Source: an uncultured Clostridia bacterium (GTDB lineage: Bacteria; Bacillota; Clostridia; Oscillospirales; Oscillospiraceae). From it: a DNA stretch of 6,844 nucleotides. This document shows, one piece after another, positions 5,560-6,844 of this stretch. Under the pieces are notes generated by a model that worked only from the letters and a program-made list of their open reading frames with translations, did not search any database and was not told where the DNA came from. The translations under genes and the position numbers were made by a program. The stretch spans positions 1-6,844 of the forward strand of contig CANDEH010000114.1 of assembly GCA_947383645.1 (NCBI GenBank), read 5' to 3'. How positions within the stretch are numbered: the first letter of the stretch is position 1; each line of letters starts with the position of its first letter.

Positions 5560-6844
5560 ACCTCTGTGCCTCTCTTCTTTGTCGTTTTCGCGGGGGCCTT
5601 TGCGGGGGTCTGGGCCGCCTTGGGCTTCCGGGTGGAGGCCCGGGCGGGGGCTTTCTTCTCAGCGCCGGGTTTTTCCGCAGCCTTGGGGGCGGCCTTCTTC
5701 GCCGCGGCCTTGGCGGGGGCCGCCTTCTTTACGGGAGCGGCCTTTTTGGCGGTTGCCTTCTGGACCTTCTCCGCCGCCGGGGCCTCCTCCGCCTTCTTCG
5801 CCGTCCGGGGCTTGGGCTTGGCTCTCAGCTTGCCCTCGCAGGTGAAGAACGCCGCGCCCAGGGGCGGAACGCGGATGGCTACGGAGCTCTCCTTGCCGTG
5901 GGAGTCGATCCACTCCACCTTGGCGGGGAGGTCGTTGGTGACGCCGCTGCCGCCGAAGCGCTTCTCGTCGGAGTTGAAGACCTCCTTCAGCTCCCGGCAG
6001 GGCGGGCAGCCGAAGCGGTAGCCCTCGTAGGCGTTGGGGGAGAAGTTCACCGCGCAGATGAGGGCCTTCCCCACCTTGTCCCGGCGGAGGAACACCACCA
6101 CGTTGTTGCTGTTGTCGTCGCTGACCAGCCACTCGAACCCCTCCCAGGAGAAGTCCACCTCCCACAGCGGGGAGTTCTCCAGGTAGAAGTGGTTGGCGGC
6201 CTTGACGTACTCAAAGAGCTGGCGGTTCTCCTCGTTCTCCAGGAGGCTCCAGTTCAACGCCTTGTAGAAGGCCCACTCCTCCTCGGTGCCCAGCTCCATG
6301 CCCATGAAGCTCAGCTTCTTCCCCGGGTGGGAGAGGATGTAGGCGTAGAAGCTGCGGACGCCGGCGAACTTCTGCCAGGTGTCGCCGGGCATCTTGCCGA
6401 AGACCGAGCCCTTCATGTGCACCACCTCGTCGTGGGAGATGGGCAGGACATAGTTCTCGGAGAAGGCGTACATCATGGAGAAGGTGATGTCCTTGTGGTT
6501 GTACTGCCTGAACCAGGGGTCCATCTTCAGGTAGTGGCACATGTCGTTCATCCAGCCCATGTTCCACTTCAAATTGAACCCCAGGCCGCCGTCGGCGCCG
6601 GGCTTGGTGACCAGGGGCCAGGCGGTGGACTCCTCGGCGATCATCAGCACGTTGGGGTTCACGGTGAAGGCCGTCTTGTTCAGGTCCCGCAGGAAGTCGA
6701 TGGCCTCGATATGCTCCTTGCCGCCGTACTGGTTGGGCCGCCACTCCCCGTCCCGCCGGTCGTAGTCCAGGTAGAGCATGGAGGCCACCGCGTCCACCCG
6801 GATGCCGTCGATGTGGTACTCCTTCAGCCAGAAGGCGGCGGAGG
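5556..6844 (-). CDS. glgB: 1,4-alpha-glucan branching enzyme, C-terminal 428 residues (5' end outside window)
   Basis: GlgB (GH13) cuts alpha-1,4-glucan chains and re-attaches them through alpha-1,6 bonds, giving glycogen its branches. The frame is open to the right edge. Counting visible residues from there, HIDGIRVDAVASM (10-22) carries the catalytic nucleophile Asp17, MIAEESTAWP (67-76) carries the acid/base Glu70, and LPISHDEVVH (133-142) carries the transition-state Asp138. The late catalytic barrel and the C-terminal beta domain follow, ending near PLGAAFFTCEG (327-337). An atypical 92-residue Lys/Ala/Pro tail then runs in frame to the TGA stop at 5558-5556, which overlaps the glgC start. 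The missing upstream part should hold the CBM48 domain and the first half of the barrel. Family and catalytic assignment are secure; the tail's role is unknown. Confidence 0.97.
5559..5834 (-). other. Histone H1-like Lys/Ala/Pro-rich tail of GlgB
   Basis: The last 92 residues of GlgB contain about 29 Ala, 24 Lys and 5 Arg but only 6 Glu and no Asp, a net charge near +23. The tail includes three copies of KKAAP (tail residues 30-34, 36-40 and 46-50) and many AxxK/PAK steps, giving the look of an H1-like, probably disordered, polybasic segment. It continues in one frame from the enzyme domain to the ATGA junction with glgC, so it is not an obvious frameshift product. Ordinary GlgB proteins end soon after the beta-sandwich domain. 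Binding to a polyanion (nucleic acid, polyphosphate, phosphorylated glycogen) or to a partner enzyme is possible but not shown. Confidence 0.85.
5569..5575 (-). promoter_or_regulatory. Ribosome binding site of glgC inside the end of glgB
   Basis: The minus strand reads AGAGAGG, 9 bases before the glgC ATG, embedded in the Lys-Lys-Arg-Gly codons at the end of the GlgB tail. It is weaker than the site of glgD. With the 4-base overlap this suggests coupling of glgC to glgB translation. Confidence 0.65.

Overview
The window holds a bacterial glycogen-metabolism cluster, read entirely from the minus strand. In transcription order it runs from the right edge: glgB (branching enzyme, 5' part outside the window), glgC and glgD (the two ADP-glucose pyrophosphorylase subunits), glgA (glycogen synthase), then glgP (glycogen phosphorylase, 3' part outside the window). 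The order B-C-D-A-P, and the presence of glgD (a Firmicutes-type non-catalytic GlgC paralogue), point to a Firmicute. The high G+C and protein style suggest a gut clostridium of the Oscillospiraceae (Flavonifractor/Lawsonibacter-like). That placement is inference from style, not from a marker gene.

Layout. glgB, glgC and glgD are packed with two 4-base ATGA stop/start overlaps (5556-5559 and 4351-4354), so they should be translationally coupled. A 409-base spacer (2830-3238) follows. Its glgD-proximal part is a run of inverted repeats, several with purine-type GNA/GNRA loops on the plus strand. Next comes a weak terminator candidate (2986-3020), then a good sigma-A-type promoter (-35 at 2926-2931, 17-base spacer, -10 at 2903-2908), a leader with two small hairpins and a strong ribosome binding site for glgA. 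The 296-base spacer between glgA and glgP (1100-1395) holds a perfect 16-bp hairpin abutting a roughly 139-bp MITE-like element with 19-bp imperfect terminal inverted repeats and a possible TAA target duplication.

Function. GlgC/GlgD make ADP-glucose from glucose-1-phosphate and ATP, GlgA adds the glucosyl units to alpha-1,4 chains, GlgB introduces alpha-1,6 branches, and GlgP phosphorolyses chains back to glucose-1-phosphate. The enzymes look intact and conventional except that the visible GlgB ends in a 92-residue Lys/Ala/Pro-rich, histone H1-like tail. The most unusual DNA lies in the two spacers, not in the genes. I see no rRNA, tRNA, CRISPR array, phage gene or transposase.
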